DNA from: Bremerella sp. P1
Lineage (GTDB): Bacteria; Planctomycetota; Planctomycetia; Pirellulales; Pirellulaceae
Reading direction: 5' to 3'
Length of the DNA stretch: 64,000 bases
Assembly: GCF_028748185.1 (NCBI RefSeq)
Contig: NZ_CP118164.1
Location: 4,303,814 to 4,367,813, forward strand
The notes under the pieces were generated by a model. The model was not told the DNA's origin, did no database searches, and saw only the letters and a program-made list of their open reading frames with translations. Shown here piece by piece: positions 1-9,285 of the stretch. Numbering within the stretch: the first letter of the stretch is position 1; the number at the start of each line of letters is the position of its first letter. Position numbers and translations under genes: made by a program.

Positions 1-33
1 TGCGGATTGAGCCGCGCGGCATTGTAGAACCGT

Positions 34-1323
34 TTGAATGGCTCGTACGCAAAGTATAGTTGGTCGCAACCTATGGCTCCGCACTCTTCCAGTAATCTTC
101 AAGTCGCTCCTTCTCAATCGAATCTTTCCGGAACCGTTGCCGTTGAACAGGCCATCTTTACGTCGGCACGTACGTCGTCCAAAGATGGCTATCAATTGGT
201 CGCGTGGAGCCCCGGTATCAGTAGCGACGATGCCCGTCAGCTGGCGGTGTGGGGACCGGCACACGATTCGATGATCGTGGACGATCCGACGGACGTAAGT
301 CTCAATTTTCATCCGCTGGGGGATCACAAGTTCTGCGTATCGAGGACGGTGCTCGGCGCGGCTGAGTACAGCGGAAGAGGTGGCCGACAAGTTTATACGC
401 ACTGCTTTGTGCTCGACGCTGCTTCGTTCAAGAGGTTCAATAACGATCCATTTCGCGTCCTGTCGGCGGCACTGTCGATTCACGATTTGCGACCGGGCGC
501 GACGCTTCCTACCGATCTTCCTACGATGAAGATGTTGCCGTCAGGAGGTCCTGTCGATGCGGGGTTGATTCGATTCTTCGATTCGCCCGTCCAGCAACAA
601 TCGCTGGTGGCTTGGACGCACTATGCGATGACGTCGAAGAAGCTGCTCTTTACTGGAGGCTATAACGATCGCTTCTTGAGCGTCTTTTTCAACCTGCTGC
701 CGGTCTCCATTCGACCCCACTTTACGTTCTCGACACGGCTACGCTATTCACAACGCCGAGACTTCCGCTTGGTTGGCCTGGCCAATGATGTACAAGAGCA
801 AAAGAAAGCTGCCCGTCAGGAAGGCTTCCATGTATTTCACTTTGATTCACCGGCTCGAACGCCAGAGGCGTCGCGTCATCCTTGGGCCACATGGCTTCAA
901 GTAGCGCTCTGCCATCGCGAGCCTGACGAAGCGGCTCGAATGATCAGCGAAGTTCCCCTGACAACGCGGTTGGAAGATCTTTCCGCCGTGGGTAACCGAT
1001 TACGAGTGGCGATGTCCGGCAAAAAACGGAACAAGGAGGCGGCTACTGCCCCAGCCGCTTCCACGCCACTGGTAGTCCCGGAAGAGAACACCGATCGGGC
1101 CGAGCTGTTCGAACTGGTCGAGCGTGCTTTGGATGGCGATGTGACCGCGCTCGAGCGGCTCAATGCAACGTGGTGCGCTCAGCCTGATCAACAGCTCCAG
1201 GCACTGCGTCAGGAGTGCGCTCGCCACTTCCTGAGTCTGGCGAAAGAAAAGAATTGCGAGCCAGGATCGAAAGGGGCGACCGCGGTCGAGATCCTGAGCC
1301 TGATCTTGCGAGTGAGTCCCTAG
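34..1323 (+). CDS. GAP1-N2-like protein (GTPase-associated protein 1 family), probable
   Basis: A soluble protein of 429 aa from a TTG at 34, or 416 aa from the first ATG at 73; I cannot decide between the two starts. The first ~150 residues carry the pattern I associate with the GAP1-N2 domain: an FTS strand, GYQLVAWSPGIS, a WGP-HDS segment, SRTVLGAAEYSGRGGRQVYTH and an NDPFRVL motif. I see no signal peptide or membrane segment. The C-terminal ~100 residues are Ala/Glu/Leu-rich and probably helical. Such proteins are described beside GTPases and vWA/MoxR-type ATPases in predicted conflict or signalling islands. Any partner would lie left of the window edge, and the very short upstream space suggests an operon. 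The family call is from memory of the motif pattern. Confidence 0.6.
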   Translation: MNGSYAKYSWSQPMAPHSSSNLQVAPSQSNLSGTVAVEQAIFTSARTSSKDGYQLVAWSPGISSDDARQLAVWGPAHDSMIVDDPTDVSLNFHPLGDHKFCVSRTVLGAAEYSGRGGRQVYTHCFVLDAASFKRFNNDPFRVLSAALSIHDLRPGATLPTDLPTMKMLPSGGPVDAGLIRFFDSPVQQQSLVAWTHYAMTSKKLLFTGGYNDRFLSVFFNLLPVSIRPHFTFSTRLRYSQRRDFRLVGLANDVQEQKKAARQEGFHVFHFDSPARTPEASRHPWATWLQVALCHREPDEAARMISEVPLTTRLEDLSAVGNRLRVAMSGKKRNKEAATAPAASTPLVVPEENTDRAELFELVERALDGDVTALERLNATWCAQPDQQLQALRQECARHFLSLAKEKNCEPGSKGATAVEILSLILRVSP

Positions 1324-1325
1324 GA

Positions 1326-2357
1326 CTACGTGCCAGGCGGTTTGCGTTCGTAGCTACGTTCGATTTGAATCGCTTTCCGACCTTTGAATGCCCCAGCGAA
1401 TGCTTGAAAAGTGGGGGTTCCGTTCACATTGACTCGCAAGGGCGTACGCGCGTCTTTCTCGGTCGTTATCACGTCCCCGACCCGCAGGTCGAGCAGTTCT
1501 TCCATCGAGATCTTGGTTTCGGCCAGGATCACGTCGAGTTCCACTTGGGCCTTATCGAGGTGTACGCCCAGGGCGGCCTTCGATTCTGGCGTGGCCTCAC
1601 TGCTGCCGTAGGCGAACCACGTGTTGGCTGTCAGCTTATTGCTGATGCGTTCAATGGAGTTGAACGGGATACACAAGTTGATCATACCGCGGACATCGCC
1701 GATGGCCAGCTCGAAGCTGACCAGCACCACGACTTCATTCGGCGGCACAATTTGAACCAGCTGGGGATTGCTCTCGACGCGAACGACGCGGAGGTCCAAC
1801 GGAAGCACGTTGTCCCAGGCATCCTTCAGCTCGATCAGAAACAGGTCCGAGATGCGTGAGACCAGGGTAAGTTCAATTTCGGTAAGAGGTCGTCGCGAAG
1901 CAGGCGTACTTTCTTTACCGCCCCCGAGCAAACGATCGATGATCGGATACAGAATGGATGGGTTGATGTCGAGGATCAGGTTCCCTTCCAGCGGCTCGGC
2001 AACCAAGAGGTTGAAGCAACTGGGGTTTTCCAAACTAAAAACGAATTCGCTGTAGGTTAGCTGATCGACACTGGTCAGCTTGACTTCCACGATCGAACGC
2101 AAGAGTGCGGAGAGAGCAGCACCGAAGTTTCGGCTGAAGCCTTCGTGCATCGACTGCAAGGCCCGCATCTGGTCCTTACCGACACGTTCGGGGCGTTTGA
2201 AGTCGTACGGCGTGACTTTGTCCTTGCCACGCATCGTGCGCGATGGCGGCCCAGCATCCGCGACGGGCGCGGCGGGACCTTTAGCCGGCTCCGCGGTGGT
2301 TTCCATCGCGTTGAGAAGGCTTTCGACTTCTGCCTGACTCAGTACGTTGTCTGACAT
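1326..2357 (-). CDS. fliM: Flagellar motor switch protein FliM
   Basis: C-ring protein that binds phospho-CheY and sets the direction of flagellar rotation. At 343 aa it has normal family length. It opens with the conserved CheY-P-binding peptide ([10 protein letters not shown], residues 6-15), continues with the FliM middle domain ([24 protein letters not shown]) and ends with a SpoA/FliN-like domain ([23 protein letters not shown]). It is the last gene of the minus-strand run, 40 nt after proA, and its stop is 2 nt from that of the convergent gene. No other flagellar structural gene lies in the window, so it is detached from a flagellar operon. With cheV at 58.6 kb it indicates a motile cell. 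Confidence 0.97.
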   Translation of the reverse strand: MSDNVLSQAEVESLLNAMETTAEPAKGPAAPVADAGPPSRTMRGKDKVTPYDFKRPERVGKDQMRALQSMHEGFSRNFGAALSALLRSIVEVKLTSVDQLTYSEFVFSLENPSCFNLLVAEPLEGNLILDINPSILYPIIDRLLGGGKESTPASRRPLTEIELTLVSRISDLFLIELKDAWDNVLPLDLRVVRVESNPQLVQIVPPNEVVVLVSFELAIGDVRGMINLCIPFNSIERISNKLTANTWFAYGSSEATPESKAALGVHLDKAQVELDVILAETKISMEELLDLRVGDVITTEKDARTPLRVNVNGTPTFQAFAGAFKGRKAIQIERSYERKPPGT

Positions 2358-2397
2358 GAATCACTCCCTTGATTCACGAAAAGGAGTCAACGTTCGA

Positions 2398-3672
2398 TTA
2401 CTTCCGAACGTGACCTTCTCCCATGACGATGTATTTGTAGCTGGTGAGCGCCTCGATCCCACAAGGGCCACGGGCGTGGAACTTATCAGTGCTGATGCCG
2501 ATCTCGGCTCCCAGTCCGAATTCGCCGCCGTCGTTGAAGCGAGTGCTCGCGTTGACCATCACAGCCGAGCTGTCGATCTGGGCCGAGAACTTTCGGCTGG
2601 CAGCCAGGTTCTCGGTGACGATTGATTCGGTGTGTTTCGAGCTGTACTTGTTGATGTGGGCAATCGCTTCGTCGATGTTATCGACGACCTTCACCGAAAT
2701 GACTGGGCCGAGGTACTCGGCACCGAAGTCTTCTTCGGTCGCCTCTTTGGCGGTCGGTACGATGGAGCAAGTTACCGAATCCCCCCGCATCTCAACCCCT
2801 TCGGCCGAGAATGCTTCTGCGATTTGCGGTAAGAACTTCTCGGCGACTGCCTTGTGCACAACCAATGATTCCGCCGCGTTGCAGACACCATAGCGATGAC
2901 ACTTGCTGTTCACCGTGATCTGGACGGCCATGTCCAAGTTGGCGGCTTGATCGATGTACACATGACAGTTACCGGCAAAGTGCTTGATGACTGGCATGGT
3001 GGCTTCCTCGCTAACGCGGCGAATAAGGCCTTCGCCTCCGCGGGGAATGGCAACATCGATGTATTCGTTCAGTTTCAGGAAATGGCCAACCGCAGCGCGG
3101 TCGGTGGTCGAAACCAATTGCAACGCGTCGGCCGGAATGCCGAACTCAGCCGCTTGCTGTTGCAGGATGCTGACGATGGCCTGCGAGGAATGCATCGCTT
3201 CCTTGCCACCACGCAGGATCACGGCGTTGCCGCTCTTCACGCAAATGGCGGCGGCATCGGCGGTGACGTTCGGTCGTGATTCGTAGATGAAGAAGACGAC
3301 TCCCAGAGGTACGCGAATCTTTTGAATCGCCAAACCGTTGGGGCGAACGGAAGACTCGATGGTCGCCCCGATTGGATCGGGGAACATGGCGATCTCTTCC
3401 AGGGCCGCGGCAATCCCTTCAACCCGATCTTTGGTCAGGCGGAGACGATCGATCTGGGCGTCGGTCAGGCCGTACTGCGGTGCGTTCGCAATGTCTTTTT
3501 CGTTGGCCTCGGCAATGCTCTCGAAACTGCTACGCAGAGCAGCCGCGGAAGCACGCAGCCAGTCATTCTTCGTCTGACCCGATACGGTTCCCAGGATACG
3601 CGACGCGGCCTGGGCTTTTTCAGCCGTTTCTTTGCAATAGGTGGCTAAGTCGAGATCGTCAGCAATCGCCAT
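2398..3672 (-). CDS. proA: Gamma-glutamyl phosphate reductase
   Basis: NADPH-dependent reduction of gamma-glutamyl phosphate to glutamate semialdehyde, the second step of proline synthesis, in the cytoplasm. The 424 aa match the family length. The aldehyde-dehydrogenase fold is evident in [17 protein letters not shown] (121-137), the cofactor segment [13 protein letters not shown], and the catalytic cysteine in [13 protein letters not shown] (C264). The C-terminal [21 protein letters not shown] signature is complete. A 153-nt gap separates it from folP, so it may have its own promoter. No proB is present in the window. Confidence 0.97.
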   Translation of the reverse strand: MAIADDLDLATYCKETAEKAQAASRILGTVSGQTKNDWLRASAAALRSSFESIAEANEKDIANAPQYGLTDAQIDRLRLTKDRVEGIAAALEEIAMFPDPIGATIESSVRPNGLAIQKIRVPLGVVFFIYESRPNVTADAAAICVKSGNAVILRGGKEAMHSSQAIVSILQQQAAEFGIPADALQLVSTTDRAAVGHFLKLNEYIDVAIPRGGEGLIRRVSEEATMPVIKHFAGNCHVYIDQAANLDMAVQITVNSKCHRYGVCNAAESLVVHKAVAEKFLPQIAEAFSAEGVEMRGDSVTCSIVPTAKEATEEDFGAEYLGPVISVKVVDNIDEAIAHINKYSSKHTESIVTENLAASRKFSAQIDSSAVMVNASTRFNDGGEFGLGAEIGISTDKFHARGPCGIEALTSYKYIVMGEGHVRK

Positions 3673-3825
3673 TATTCAAACCTTGAGAAACAATTCGTCC
3701 AATTTCGGATTATCCCCAGAATGGGACATCGGGTCAATGCGAAAGGTTCGTGCGGAGGGAGACGCTGTGAAGAGGTAACCAATGGCTGTGAAACGGTTTG
3801 CGCAGAACCTTGCTCGGGGAGTCGA

Positions 3826-4689
3826 CTAGGCTTCTGGCAATTCTCGCGGGATACCATCGACGCCTCCGGTGGCGACGAAGGCATCCAAAGCTTCCTTGTT
3901 GGCTTTCACATCATGCACGCGGATGACTTGAACCCCGAGACGTGCGAGCGTGAGCGTCGAGCCAACAGTTGCCAGGGTGCGGTCCATATCCTTATCGCCG
4001 AGGATTTTGGCCAGGAAACCTTTTCGGGAATGGCCAACCAGAATGGGGCAGTTCAACGCGTGGAATTCGTCGCACTGGGCCATCAGATCTAAGTTGTGCT
4101 GATGCGTCTTGCCGAAACCGATGCCTGGGTCGAGGCAGATCTTGCCTCGCTCGATCCCGGCGTATCGCAGCTGGCGATACCGATCCTGCAGGTAATCGAA
4201 GATGTCTAAGACCACATCGTCGTACTGGGGATTGTCCTGCATTGACTGTGGATTACCTTGCATGTGCATCGCACAGACACCGACGCCTGTTTCGACGGCC
4301 AGCGGAACCATCTCGGGATCGGCTTCCAGGCCACTGACGTCATTGATGATTTCCGCACCGGCGGCAATCGCTGCTTTGGCAACGGCTGCCTTGGTGGTAT
4401 CGATGGAGATCGGAATGTGCAGCGATCCGGTTAACGCCTCGATGACAGGAATAACGCGTCGAATCTCTTCCTCGGCCGAAACCGGATCGGAATAGGGACG
4501 GGTGCTTTCTCCGCCAATATCGAGGATATCCGCGCCTTCGGCTTCCATTTGCAGGGCTCGGTCGACGGCTGCCTGTTTATCGACCCACTGTCCCCCGTCC
4601 GAAAAGCTGTCAGGCGTGACATTCAGAATTCCCATCAGCTTGGGAGTTCGGTTGAAACGTAACGTGCGCGTGCGCAACTGCCATGTCAT
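3826..4689 (-). CDS. folP: Dihydropteroate synthase
   Basis: Condenses 6-hydroxymethyl-7,8-dihydropterin diphosphate with p-aminobenzoate in folate synthesis. The pterin and diphosphate motifs are present: LMGILNVTPDSFSDGG near the N-terminus, DIGGESTRP, ISIDTTKAAVAKAAI, IINDVSGL, LDPGIGFGKTHQHN and VGHSRKGFL. The frame is open to 4749 (ATG at 4743). I prefer the ATG at 4689 (MTWQLRTRTL, 287 aa) because family members begin about 20 residues before the MGILNVTPDS motif. No start has a strong ribosome binding site. It follows lptE by about 100 nt from this start (37 nt from the longest frame), so it is probably co-transcribed. Confidence 0.95.
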   Translation of the reverse strand: MTWQLRTRTLRFNRTPKLMGILNVTPDSFSDGGQWVDKQAAVDRALQMEAEGADILDIGGESTRPYSDPVSAEEEIRRVIPVIEALTGSLHIPISIDTTKAAVAKAAIAAGAEIINDVSGLEADPEMVPLAVETGVGVCAMHMQGNPQSMQDNPQYDDVVLDIFDYLQDRYRQLRYAGIERGKICLDPGIGFGKTHQHNLDLMAQCDEFHALNCPILVGHSRKGFLAKILGDKDMDRTLATVGSTLTLARLGVQVIRVHDVKANKEALDAFVATGGVDGIPRELPEA

Positions 4690-4786
4690 GGCACGGTAAG
4701 GATAGCGCTGCGCTAAAGTCGTACTATGGGGGGTGGATCTCATCCCCAAATTTTAGCATACGTTCCGAAGATGACGTATCCCAGCT

Positions 4787-5338
4787 TTACCAGGGAATCT
4801 GCATGTGGCGAACGACTTCGCGGGCAAACTGGTCAATCGCATCTTGTTGTGCGGTGACCATCGATTGGCCAGGTTCCGGGTAGAGAACTCCGGTCGCGGT
4901 GATTGTCTCGCTCATCAAGACGGGGGCAAGGGTAAGCGTGCCCGGTTGCCGAATGAGTTGGCCTCGTTGGTCGATCCATTCGTAGTGGATCTGAAAGTTC
5001 TCTTGCAGGATGCGGGGATCATCGAGGGTATTCTGCCCCTGAACAAGTTTGTTCTCGTTCACCAGGCTGCCTCGCAGCACGCTATCGGCCGATTGAGCAT
5101 CGGTCACTTTGTACGGAGTGGTGGCTTCGATTTCTTTGATCACCGCTTCGGTGATGCGTTCGCCCAGATCACGACGATAAGTCAGCGAGGTGAATATGGG
5201 GACATGTACCGTGCGAATGTCCGGACGATACAGGCTTCGGTTACCGATCTGGTAGTGGACGCAACCGACCAGAGCCGCCGTCACCAGCAGGATGGCGGCA
5301 AGCGAAAGGGACCGAGTTGGTATGAGCCAATGTCGCAT
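4787..5338 (-). CDS. lptE: LptE-like outer-membrane LPS-assembly lipoprotein
   Basis: Predicted lipoprotein of 183 aa. LptE plugs the LptD barrel and helps insert lipopolysaccharide into the outer leaflet. The N-terminus is a lipoprotein signal (RSLSLAAILLVTAALVGC) with the acylated Cys about residue 26. It is followed by the LptE pattern HYQIGNRSLYRPDIRTVHVPIFTSLTYRRDLGERITEAVIKEIEATTPYKV, in which RRDLGERITEAVIKEI is the typical helix. It lies 23 nt after the BamD-like gene, so two outer-membrane biogenesis lipoproteins sit in one operon. That fits a planctomycete with a Gram-negative type envelope. No lptD is present here. Confidence 0.82.
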   Translation of the reverse strand: MRHWLIPTRSLSLAAILLVTAALVGCVHYQIGNRSLYRPDIRTVHVPIFTSLTYRRDLGERITEAVIKEIEATTPYKVTDAQSADSVLRGSLVNENKLVQGQNTLDDPRILQENFQIHYEWIDQRGQLIRQPGTLTLAPVLMSETITATGVLYPEPGQSMVTAQQDAIDQFAREVVRHMQIPW

Positions 5339-5361
5339 GAATTCGTATCGTCTACCGGAAC

Positions 5362-6648
5362 CTATCGCGTATCCGTTTCGTCATCGGGGCGTGTGGCGAT
5401 GTTTTCGATCGGCGTCTGCGAAGGCACCGGCAAATCCTTCTTGCGTTCCAGCCAGCTGTAGAGGAACTCGCCGGGAGGTGTCGGGGAACCAGGGCGTCCC
5501 TTGATCTCGGCAATCCGTTCTTTGGCGGCGTCGGCCATATTGGAACTTGGGAACTTGTCGACGACTTGTGCGTAGTAGTGGTAGGCACCTTGGTACTCGC
5601 GGCGACGATCGTAGAACGCGGCCTTTTGCCATAATCTCTCGGCTTGAGCAGCACGAATGTCGAAGTCGAGCTTCTCGATGACCTGCATGTTCTCTTGCGT
5701 CTTGTCCGGGAACTGACGCTTGATGCGGATCAGCAGTTTCTCTGCTTCTTCCAATGGCTTGCCATCGTACTCGGGGCCTTGGTAGACCTTCAACTTGGTC
5801 ACTACGCCCAGGTAGTGTGCGGTGAATTGGTGTTCGCTGGTCGGGAAGTTTTCACGCAGATCGGTGTAGAAGCGATCGGCCGATTCAAAGTTGGCTTCCC
5901 GGAAATGAGCATTGGCGGCGGCCAGCGTCGCATCGTCAGCCAAATCGCCAGTTGGATCATCCAAGCGAATCATATCGAACAGCTTGATCGCGTTGCCAAA
6001 CCGGTCGAAGAGCGGCAATTGTTCGTCCGTCAAGTTTGGCTGAATGGCCCACGAGCGTTCTTTGGAGTGGCGATCGAGCCAGTACCGAGCCAGCTTGAAG
6101 CGTCGTGCCCCAACGGCATCCAGGTGCTTCGAGTTAGGATACTTCTTCACTAATTGGTCGTACTGCTTGGTTGCGTCGGGGTAGTTGTCGAGAAAGAAGT
6201 AGCACTCGCCCGAGTACATCAACGCGTCTTCTTCGATGGTCGAATCGGGAGCATAAACTCCGGCACGCTTGAAGAGGCCCGCGGCCTCGTTCAGCTTCGA
6301 GCTACGCTCATTGCCTTCGGCAGCCATGCCTTGTTCGTAGAGACGTTCGGCCTGGGAAAACAGCTGCTTGGCACGCGTCTTGTTTTCGATTGTGTTGCCG
6401 GTGACCTCTAGGGTTTTGGCACCGACGCCAGTCGGATCCCACCACGAGTTGCCGGAAGCGTCCTCAGCGTCAGGAGACTGACCGCGTTGGACGCCTTCTT
6501 CTTCATAGCTGACTTGCGAGATCTCGCTGCCAGCCGGGTTGAAGGCGGTCGGCGGTGGGACCGGATCACGCTGGCCGAAGTTGGTACAGCCGATAGCAGA
6601 CGCAGTCGACAAAATGCCGAGGGTGACGATCGTGGTCGTTTTCATCAT
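5362..6648 (-). CDS. BamD/YfiO-like TPR lipoprotein (outer-membrane assembly)
   Basis: Lipoprotein with TPR-type helical repeats, resembling BamD/YfiO of the beta-barrel assembly machine. The start is the ATG at 6648 (MMKTTTIVTLG), preceded by AAGGAAG at good spacing. The open frame reaches 6813 but would overlap recO by 127 nt. Signal peptide MMKTTTIVTLGILSTASAIGC gives a lipidated Cys at about residue 21. TPR-like segments include AKQLFSQAERLYEQGM, EEDALMYSGECYFFLDNYPDATKQYDQLVKKYPNSKHLD, FREANFESADRFYTDLRENFPTS and YQGAYHYYAQVVDKFPSSNMADAAKERIAEI. At 428 aa it is longer than proteobacterial BamD (~245), with a Pro-rich C-terminal tail. Its exact role is inferred from the fold and from lptE next door. 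Confidence 0.78.
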   Translation of the reverse strand: MMKTTTIVTLGILSTASAIGCTNFGQRDPVPPPTAFNPAGSEISQVSYEEEGVQRGQSPDAEDASGNSWWDPTGVGAKTLEVTGNTIENKTRAKQLFSQAERLYEQGMAAEGNERSSKLNEAAGLFKRAGVYAPDSTIEEDALMYSGECYFFLDNYPDATKQYDQLVKKYPNSKHLDAVGARRFKLARYWLDRHSKERSWAIQPNLTDEQLPLFDRFGNAIKLFDMIRLDDPTGDLADDATLAAANAHFREANFESADRFYTDLRENFPTSEHQFTAHYLGVVTKLKVYQGPEYDGKPLEEAEKLLIRIKRQFPDKTQENMQVIEKLDFDIRAAQAERLWQKAAFYDRRREYQGAYHYYAQVVDKFPSSNMADAAKERIAEIKGRPGSPTPPGEFLYSWLERKKDLPVPSQTPIENIATRPDDETDTR

Positions 6649-6686
6649 CGAGGACTTCCTTGCCCTATGCGTTGTCCAACCCGTAC

Positions 6687-7439
6687 TCAGATCGAGAGAA
6701 TCTGCAGGTATTCTCGCAATCTGGGTGTCTTGCCCAGGGTGTGGCTGAGGTATCTGTTGACGAGTGCCCGGACCTCCATGGCCAGACGCGAAGGAATTTC
6801 CGTACGTTTCCATCGCTCGTCTTCTGCGGCGTATATCGATAGAAGCTGCAGCGTTTCCACGGCCACATCAATGACATGACGATGTCCGCTGCGGGCTCTT
6901 CTCGACAGTACACCACCTGCGAGCAGTCCAAAAGGAGTACGTCCGCGCTCGGCAATCGGTTCTCCTGTTTCGACACAGTGCGTCAATTCAGGCAACTGAC
7001 CGAGGTGGCGGAGCAGCATCATTTCAAACCGCAACACCAAAGGAGCAACGGCCTCGAACTGGTTCAGCTGCGAAAGGATATCGTCGGCCAAATGAAACAA
7101 TTCCGGGTGGGGATCCGAGTGGTCCGTCAACTGCGCAAGTAGCTCGGCCAGGTAATAGCCGGCGTACAGATGTTCGGTACTCTTCTGCCCCGCGCGAAAA
7201 CGTCTTTCGACCTTCGCCTCGGTCAGCAAGTCCAGGCTGTCGCTTTTTTTGTGGAGGAAGACTATTCGACTTACGGTCAAAACGTCAAGAGCAGACTCAA
7301 ACGGGCTCTTGGGACGCTTGCACCCCTTGGCTAGTGCGGTGATTTTGCCGAAATCCTCGGTAAAAAGCGTTGCAATGCAAGAGGTCTCGCTGAAGTCGAC
7401 GGTGCGAATGACGATTGCTAGCGATTTTTCCGCCGACAT
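6687..7439 (-). CDS. recO: DNA repair protein RecO
   Basis: Recombination mediator that helps load RecA on SSB-coated DNA in the RecFOR pathway. It has the N-terminal OB-fold (AIVIRTVDFSETSCIATLFTEDFGKITALAKGCKRPKS) and the C-terminal helical domain (HLYAGYYLAELLAQLT). At 250 aa the length is usual. The zinc-binding region, which in many RecO proteins has four Cys, keeps only the first Cys (LPELTHC); the later positions read VLSRRARSG. Zinc binding is therefore probably lost. It lies 54 nt after the CorC-like gene and 38 nt before the TPR lipoprotein, in the same transcription unit. Confidence 0.93.
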   Translation of the reverse strand: MSAEKSLAIVIRTVDFSETSCIATLFTEDFGKITALAKGCKRPKSPFESALDVLTVSRIVFLHKKSDSLDLLTEAKVERRFRAGQKSTEHLYAGYYLAELLAQLTDHSDPHPELFHLADDILSQLNQFEAVAPLVLRFEMMLLRHLGQLPELTHCVETGEPIAERGRTPFGLLAGGVLSRRARSGHRHVIDVAVETLQLLSIYAAEDERWKRTEIPSRLAMEVRALVNRYLSHTLGKTPRLREYLQILSI

Positions 7440-7493
7440 AAGATGAGAGATTTCCGATGGGAACTTCGAACGCTGAGCGAAAAAACGAGCTAG

Positions 7494-8792
7494 CTACGCT
7501 GGCTGAACCTTGTTCTGTTTCGAGCGGATCAGCCGCAACTGGTGAATCCGGCGGCGATCGGAAGCGACAACCTGGATCGAAACGTCCCCAATTTGAAGCT
7601 GTTCGCCTGGCTTGGGAATGCGCTTCATCTCGTGGATGACCAGGCCGCCGATCGTATCGTAGTCGTCTTCTTCGGGAAGTTCCATGCCCAGGATCTCGTT
7701 GATGTCTTCGACGTGCGCCTTCCCTGTCACGTCCGCTTCTTCGTCCGAGATCTGGATGATTCCGTTGTCGGCTTCGTCGATATCATGCTCGTCGACGATC
7801 TCACCGACGATTTCTTCTAGCACGTCCTCGATCGTGACCAGGCCGGTCACGGCGTGATACTCGTCAACGACCAGTGCCAAGTGGGTCCGCTTTCTCAGGA
7901 AGTACTTCAGCAGTTCGCTGACGGTCATGCTTTGGGGAACATGAATGACCGGTCGGGCCAGGTCGAGTAGCGATTTGCGGGTCGATTCGGGGCGGGCCAG
8001 TTCTGGCAACAAGTCCTTCACGTATAACAGGCCGGCGAAGTTGTCGCGGCTGCCATCCCATATTGGAATGCGGGTTCGACCCGTCTTCGAGATGAACTCG
8101 ACGATCTCCCACCACGGCGTTGTTGCTGCCAGCGAATCGATTTCGCTCCGCGGCGTCATGATGCTGACCGTTTCCGTGTCGTCAAGATCCATGACCCCTT
8201 CGATCATTTCTCGGGCGTCTTCTTCGATGTGACCTTCGCGGATGGCCTCGGTCACGATCGTTCGAATCTCTTCTTCAAACTCTTCTTCTTCGTCGGGTGG
8301 CTCGTCGACAATTCCGGCTGCCCGCTTCATTACACCGCCGAGGAAATCGACGCCGTATGTTACCGGGTAGAGGATAATGCTCACGGTCGACCAGAGGGGC
8401 CACGTGTAATAGATGTAAGGAGGTCCGAAGTGTTCGGCGACGGCCCAGGGAATCCAAACCATGGTCACCATCAAAACCAGGGTCACGCCGGCGACGTCAC
8501 TGATGAAGGTGAACGTGTCCAACAGTGAGCCTTCGCGAAAGCCCAAAAGCCAGGCCTGGCTAGAGATCAGGAAGATCGCCAGGCTAAATACCTGCAATGC
8601 CTGAGCAGCCAACGCGGCGATTTCGTGGTGTTCGTGAATCGTACTGAACAGATGCGGACGGTCCCGTTTCTCGCAGTACTCTTCCAGATCATGCCAGAGC
8701 ATGTCCGGCAGAATGGTGGCGGCGATGGATGACAGAATCAACACCAGCCAACTCGAAGTAGCCAGCCAGACAAAAAGCGTTGGTCCCATCAC
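7494..8792 (-). CDS. CNNM/CorC-type membrane protein with CBS pair (hemolysin family)
   Basis: Membrane protein of the DUF21-CBS-CorC_HlyC family, linked to Mg2+/Co2+ transport or efflux. The N-terminal ~170 aa hold about four hydrophobic segments (LFVWLATSSWLVLILSSIAATIL; ALQVFSLAIFLISSQAWLL; GVTLVLMVTMVWIPWAVA; WSTVSIILYPVTYGVDFL). An acidic linker (DEEEEFEEEI) leads to two CBS motifs starting near ETVSIMTPRSEIDSL and VIHVPQSMTVSELLKYFLRKRTHLALVVDEYHAVTGLVTIEDVLEEIVGEI. The C-terminus has a CorC_HlyC domain (YDTIGGLVIHEMKRIPKPGEQLQIGDVSIQVV). It abuts ybeY with no gap, the arrangement seen in the phoH-ybeY-corC cluster of many bacteria. Confidence 0.9.
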   Translation of the reverse strand: MMGPTLFVWLATSSWLVLILSSIAATILPDMLWHDLEEYCEKRDRPHLFSTIHEHHEIAALAAQALQVFSLAIFLISSQAWLLGFREGSLLDTFTFISDVAGVTLVLMVTMVWIPWAVAEHFGPPYIYYTWPLWSTVSIILYPVTYGVDFLGGVMKRAAGIVDEPPDEEEEFEEEIRTIVTEAIREGHIEEDAREMIEGVMDLDDTETVSIMTPRSEIDSLAATTPWWEIVEFISKTGRTRIPIWDGSRDNFAGLLYVKDLLPELARPESTRKSLLDLARPVIHVPQSMTVSELLKYFLRKRTHLALVVDEYHAVTGLVTIEDVLEEIVGEIVDEHDIDEADNGIIQISDEEADVTGKAHVEDINEILGMELPEEDDYDTIGGLVIHEMKRIPKPGEQLQIGDVSIQVVASDRRRIHQLRLIRSKQNKVQPA

Positions 8793-9275
8793 CTAGGTTG
8801 CTCCTTGACTAGGGGAACTGGCAGCAGACGACTGGCCCGCATACGCAATACCCAGTTTGCTGAGGTAATGCTTTTCTAAGCGTCGCATTTCCTCTCGGTC
8901 AGCATCCTCGTGATCGTCGTAGCCGGCCAGGTGCAAACAGCCATGCACGACATAAAGTGTCATCTCTTCGGCCACTTTCCAGTCATGTTCGCGAGCTTCG
9001 TCCGCAGCGTACTCGGCACTGAGCATGATTTCGCCTGACAGAAAGTCATCAGTCTGATCCATCGGAAAAGTGATGACGTCGGTTGGGTAATCATGCTGAA
9101 GAAAGCGGACATTGCAGTCGTGAATCTCTGCGTTGTCGACAACAGCGATCCCGACTTCACCTCGGGGGTAGCCTTCGCCGGAGAAGACTTCCCGGACGGC
9201 TTGTTCAAAGAGATCCTGCGGAACAGGATGTTCTGTTTGGCGATTGGAAAGGTTTATTTCGTAGTCCGAGGACAT
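8793..9275 (-). CDS. ybeY: Endoribonuclease YbeY (16S rRNA maturation)
   Basis: Zn-dependent endoribonuclease for 16S rRNA 3'-end maturation and 70S quality control. The zinc site HGCLHLAGYDDH (three His in the family motif HGxLHLxGyDH) is intact, as is the upstream DVITFPMDQTDDFLSGEIMLSAEYA segment. At 160 aa it is full length, with a Ser/Ala-rich tail. It sits between the HD phosphohydrolase (10 nt) and the CorC-like gene (0 nt). Confidence 0.95.
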   Translation of the reverse strand: MSSDYEINLSNRQTEHPVPQDLFEQAVREVFSGEGYPRGEVGIAVVDNAEIHDCNVRFLQHDYPTDVITFPMDQTDDFLSGEIMLSAEYAADEAREHDWKVAEEMTLYVVHGCLHLAGYDDHEDADREEMRRLEKHYLSKLGIAYAGQSSAASSPSQGAT

Positions 9276-9285
9276 CGGTCTCGCT

